From Erythrocercus mccallii (Eukaryota; Chordata; Aves; Passeriformes; Dicruridae): a DNA stretch of 64,000 nt. Positions 61,803 through 64,000 of this stretch are shown here, piece by piece. A program made the translations under genes and the position numbers. The notes beneath the pieces were generated by a model. It saw only the letters and a list, made by a program, of their open reading frames with translations, ran no database searches and was not told the origin of the DNA. Location: positions 1 through 64,000 of the forward strand of contig VZRG01002330.1 in the NCBI GenBank assembly GCA_013397435.1, given 5' to 3'. Within the stretch, counting starts at the first letter, position 1; the number at the start of each line of letters is the position of its first letter.

Positions 61803-62010
61803 TCACAGAATCACAGAATCACAGAATGATCAGGTTGGAAGAGACCTTCAAGATCATCGAGTCCAACCCATGCCCTACATCTCAACTAAACCATGGCACT
61901 GAGTGCCACATCCAGTCTTTTTTTAAACACATCCAGGGATGGTGATTCCACCACTTCCCCGGGCAGATAATTCCAAAACTATATTACTCTCTCTGTGAAA
62001 AACTTCAAAT
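61803..62010 (-). mobile_element. CR1 LINE 3' end fragment
   Basis: The + strand begins with three copies of TCACAGAA-type repeat (reverse complement of the CR1 tail), then 'ggttggaagagaccttcaag', 'atcgagtccaaccc', 'ccatggcactgagtgccaca' and 'cacatccagggatggtg'. The far end fades near 62010. It is a relatively well-preserved copy in reverse orientation. Confidence 0.94.
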
Positions 62011-64000
62011 GTTTTCTGTACAGAACACCCAAAATATTTTTGCCTTGCTTATAGGACAGCATCATTATCTGTCTCATGACAGCAAGGGTCTGATGTGGTA
62101 GGTCATGGACTAGCAAGATGTCAGGCTCCACATTTCAACACTACATCCAGCCTAACAGAGCAATTTTGAGCCCAGAGACCCCTGGACAGTATTCCTCAGC
62201 ATCGAACTATAGAAGAGGCCATGGTGCTGAACAGTAAAGCATCTAACCTTTGGACTTGGTACAGTAGATGGGGAAGGCAGAGCTGGAGTGTCCCCTCCGC
62301 CTGTCTCCAGGAGCAGGCTTCAACGTGCGGGGTAGTGGTAATCCCTGTGGCGCCCTCTAAAGCCAACAGAAAAGAATGGGTCCCTCTACGTGGGTGACTG
62401 ATGCTGTGTGTGACAGACACAGGGATCTCCTGGAGATGCCCTTCCCTCCTGTGATGGGCGAGTGAAGCCTTGTTTCTGATGGCTGAAGTCAGACGAGCTG
62501 CCCCTCTGCATCTTGCTCGTGCGTGCTCTGTTTTGTGCGTGCAGCCTCTTCCCCTGCCCTTTGCCCCCACACCAGTGCCGGACTCCGTGTGTTTACAGGT
62601 CCCTGTCCTGGGAGCAGCTGTGGCAGTGCTCGGGAGCTGCTGTGCATGAGGTGCTCCAGAAGGGCACCCTCTGCAGAGCTGGAGACGATAATCCAAGGCG
62701 CAGGGAGATTCTTAACACTGTTGTTTTTATAACAAATTCCCTCACTTCCAAGCCGTGGGGGAAGCAACTCCTGCAAAATCCTCCAGGCTTCTTTCAATTC
62801 TGTGTTTTTGTGGCTGAAGCAGCAGGGCAGCAGAGCCACCCCTTGGTAGGGTTGGTGCCTGCAGTGACCCTTGTGCCTACAGACACCTCAGGGCCTCAAG
62901 AAGCTGTTTCTTGCCAAAATCATAATCTCTAGACAAACAGAGGAGCTGTGCAGACAATAAGCCTTTGATTCAACCTGTCATACATACAAATCCAAATGCT
63001 GCTGAAAGTAAGCACTCAAGCAAAAAAAACATTCAGGAAACCTGCAAATGGGACCTGGACACATTTTTCTAATTAATTCAAAGCTGTCTGCAGCATGTTG
63101 GTGCTACTTGCATGGACACTGACCTCCTCTCCCTTGCAAAATGAAGGAAAGGAGCCCTATTGCCCCAGGCAGCCCCCAGGCAGGCGGGGGGAGCATGTAC
63201 AGGCCAGGTGCAGAGGCTGGTCCTTGCGCTGTGCTGCATCGAATCCCAGGCAGGGAATCGGCTGTTTCTGAAACCAGCACAGGCCTGGCTGTTGTCTTTC
63301 AGAGAAACTATTGGAAGCTCAACAAGGCAGAAAGCATGTGCTGCAAATGGAGAGCAAAAGCATCATGGCAAAAGTTGTAGTTTACACTGCAGGGTAAGAT
63401 TTACAGTCCTGCTGTTTCTTTCCCAAGAGGACTGGGCTATCCTATGCATCTCTTTGTGTGGTTTTACAATCAGAAAACTGATGCAGTTAAAAACCAAGCT
63501 GTATTTTCTACAATGAGATCACTGATTGCAAGGGCATGAGGCACAGCATCAGCACCAGGACTGGGGGACCACCCTTTGTGATCACAGCCCATCAGGGAGC
63601 AGAGCCTGCATGCAGAGCCTGATCCTGCAGACTTGCAACAGCCACATGCAGTACTCGGCTGCTCCATCCCATGAAGCAAAGCCGTATTTTGTGTGAGAAT
63701 TTATGATCTAAGCCAGACTGATTCATCCATGAGCCACTCCTGTGTGAAACAGAGGTCACTCACTGCTGGATCCTGTCCTGCACACACTCTACTCCTGTGT
63801 AAGATATAAATCTAGGCTAAAAATGTTTACAGTTTTTTTCTATTCCTGAAAAGAAACTAGGTTAGGCAATAAAAAAGCACTTTGCTTCATCATTTTTTTT
63901 TTCCAAAAGGAAAGAGGAAGGTGAACTTTCTGTTTAAAAGCATTACATATTTCGTAAGAGAGTTTATCTCATCCTCCTGTTGTGTTGTTGCTTAATGAAA
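62011..64000. other. Intergenic sequence to the window end, no gene recognised
   Basis: The first kilobase is somewhat GC-rich (62240-62680), with open frames up to 166 codons on the reverse strand that resemble no family and carry no start or splice support. The rest is AT-rich. No repeat family recognised. Confidence 0.5.

Noticed and set aside
62196..62696. 166-codon reverse-strand open frame
   Set aside because: No family resemblance; overlapping open frames on both strands in the same GC-richer patch point to base composition.
1..64000. CRISPR arrays, operons, phage or other novel microbial systems
   Set aside because: The window is vertebrate nuclear DNA; the repeated motifs are CR1 tails and microsatellites with no spacer structure.

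Overview
The window is nuclear DNA from a bird. The evidence is the interspersed repeats: nine recognisable CR1 LINE fragments, several ending in the avian ATTCTGTG/ATTCTATG-type 3' tails, in AT-rich, gene-poor sequence. A neoavian, possibly passerine, source fits the CR1 subfamily appearance, but I cannot fix the species. I see no bacterial, phage or CRISPR-like content.

Layout. 1-24.6 kb is an intergenic stretch with four CR1 fragments, a CR1-tail microsatellite and one stretch (about 22.7-23.4 kb) that looks like a candidate regulatory element. 24.7-27.3 kb is a two-part GC/CpG-rich promoter region, interrupted by a 955-bp run of N (26048-27002). 28.4-52.1 kb holds the coding exons and 3' UTR of the only gene I can support, YWHAZ (14-3-3 zeta), on the + strand. 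52.1-64 kb is gene-free downstream sequence with two CR1 fragments and a poly-G run.

YWHAZ is intact. Five coding exons (28442-28735, 43714-43837, 47292-47455, 47545-47640, 51065-51124) join in frame at GT/AG sites to give a 245-residue protein, the standard length for this family member. All phosphopeptide-binding residues are present. The introns are about 15.0 kb, 3.5 kb, 89 bp and 3.4 kb. The non-coding first exon or exons cannot be placed and may lie in or next to the N gap. A polyadenylation signal at 52093 closes a 3' UTR of about 1 kb.

I found no previously undescribed system. The points most worth a second look are the hidden promoter or first exon, the split CpG island, the candidate element with a 17-bp palindrome near 22.9 kb, and a possible truncated 14-3-3 isoform made by reading through the exon 2 donor.
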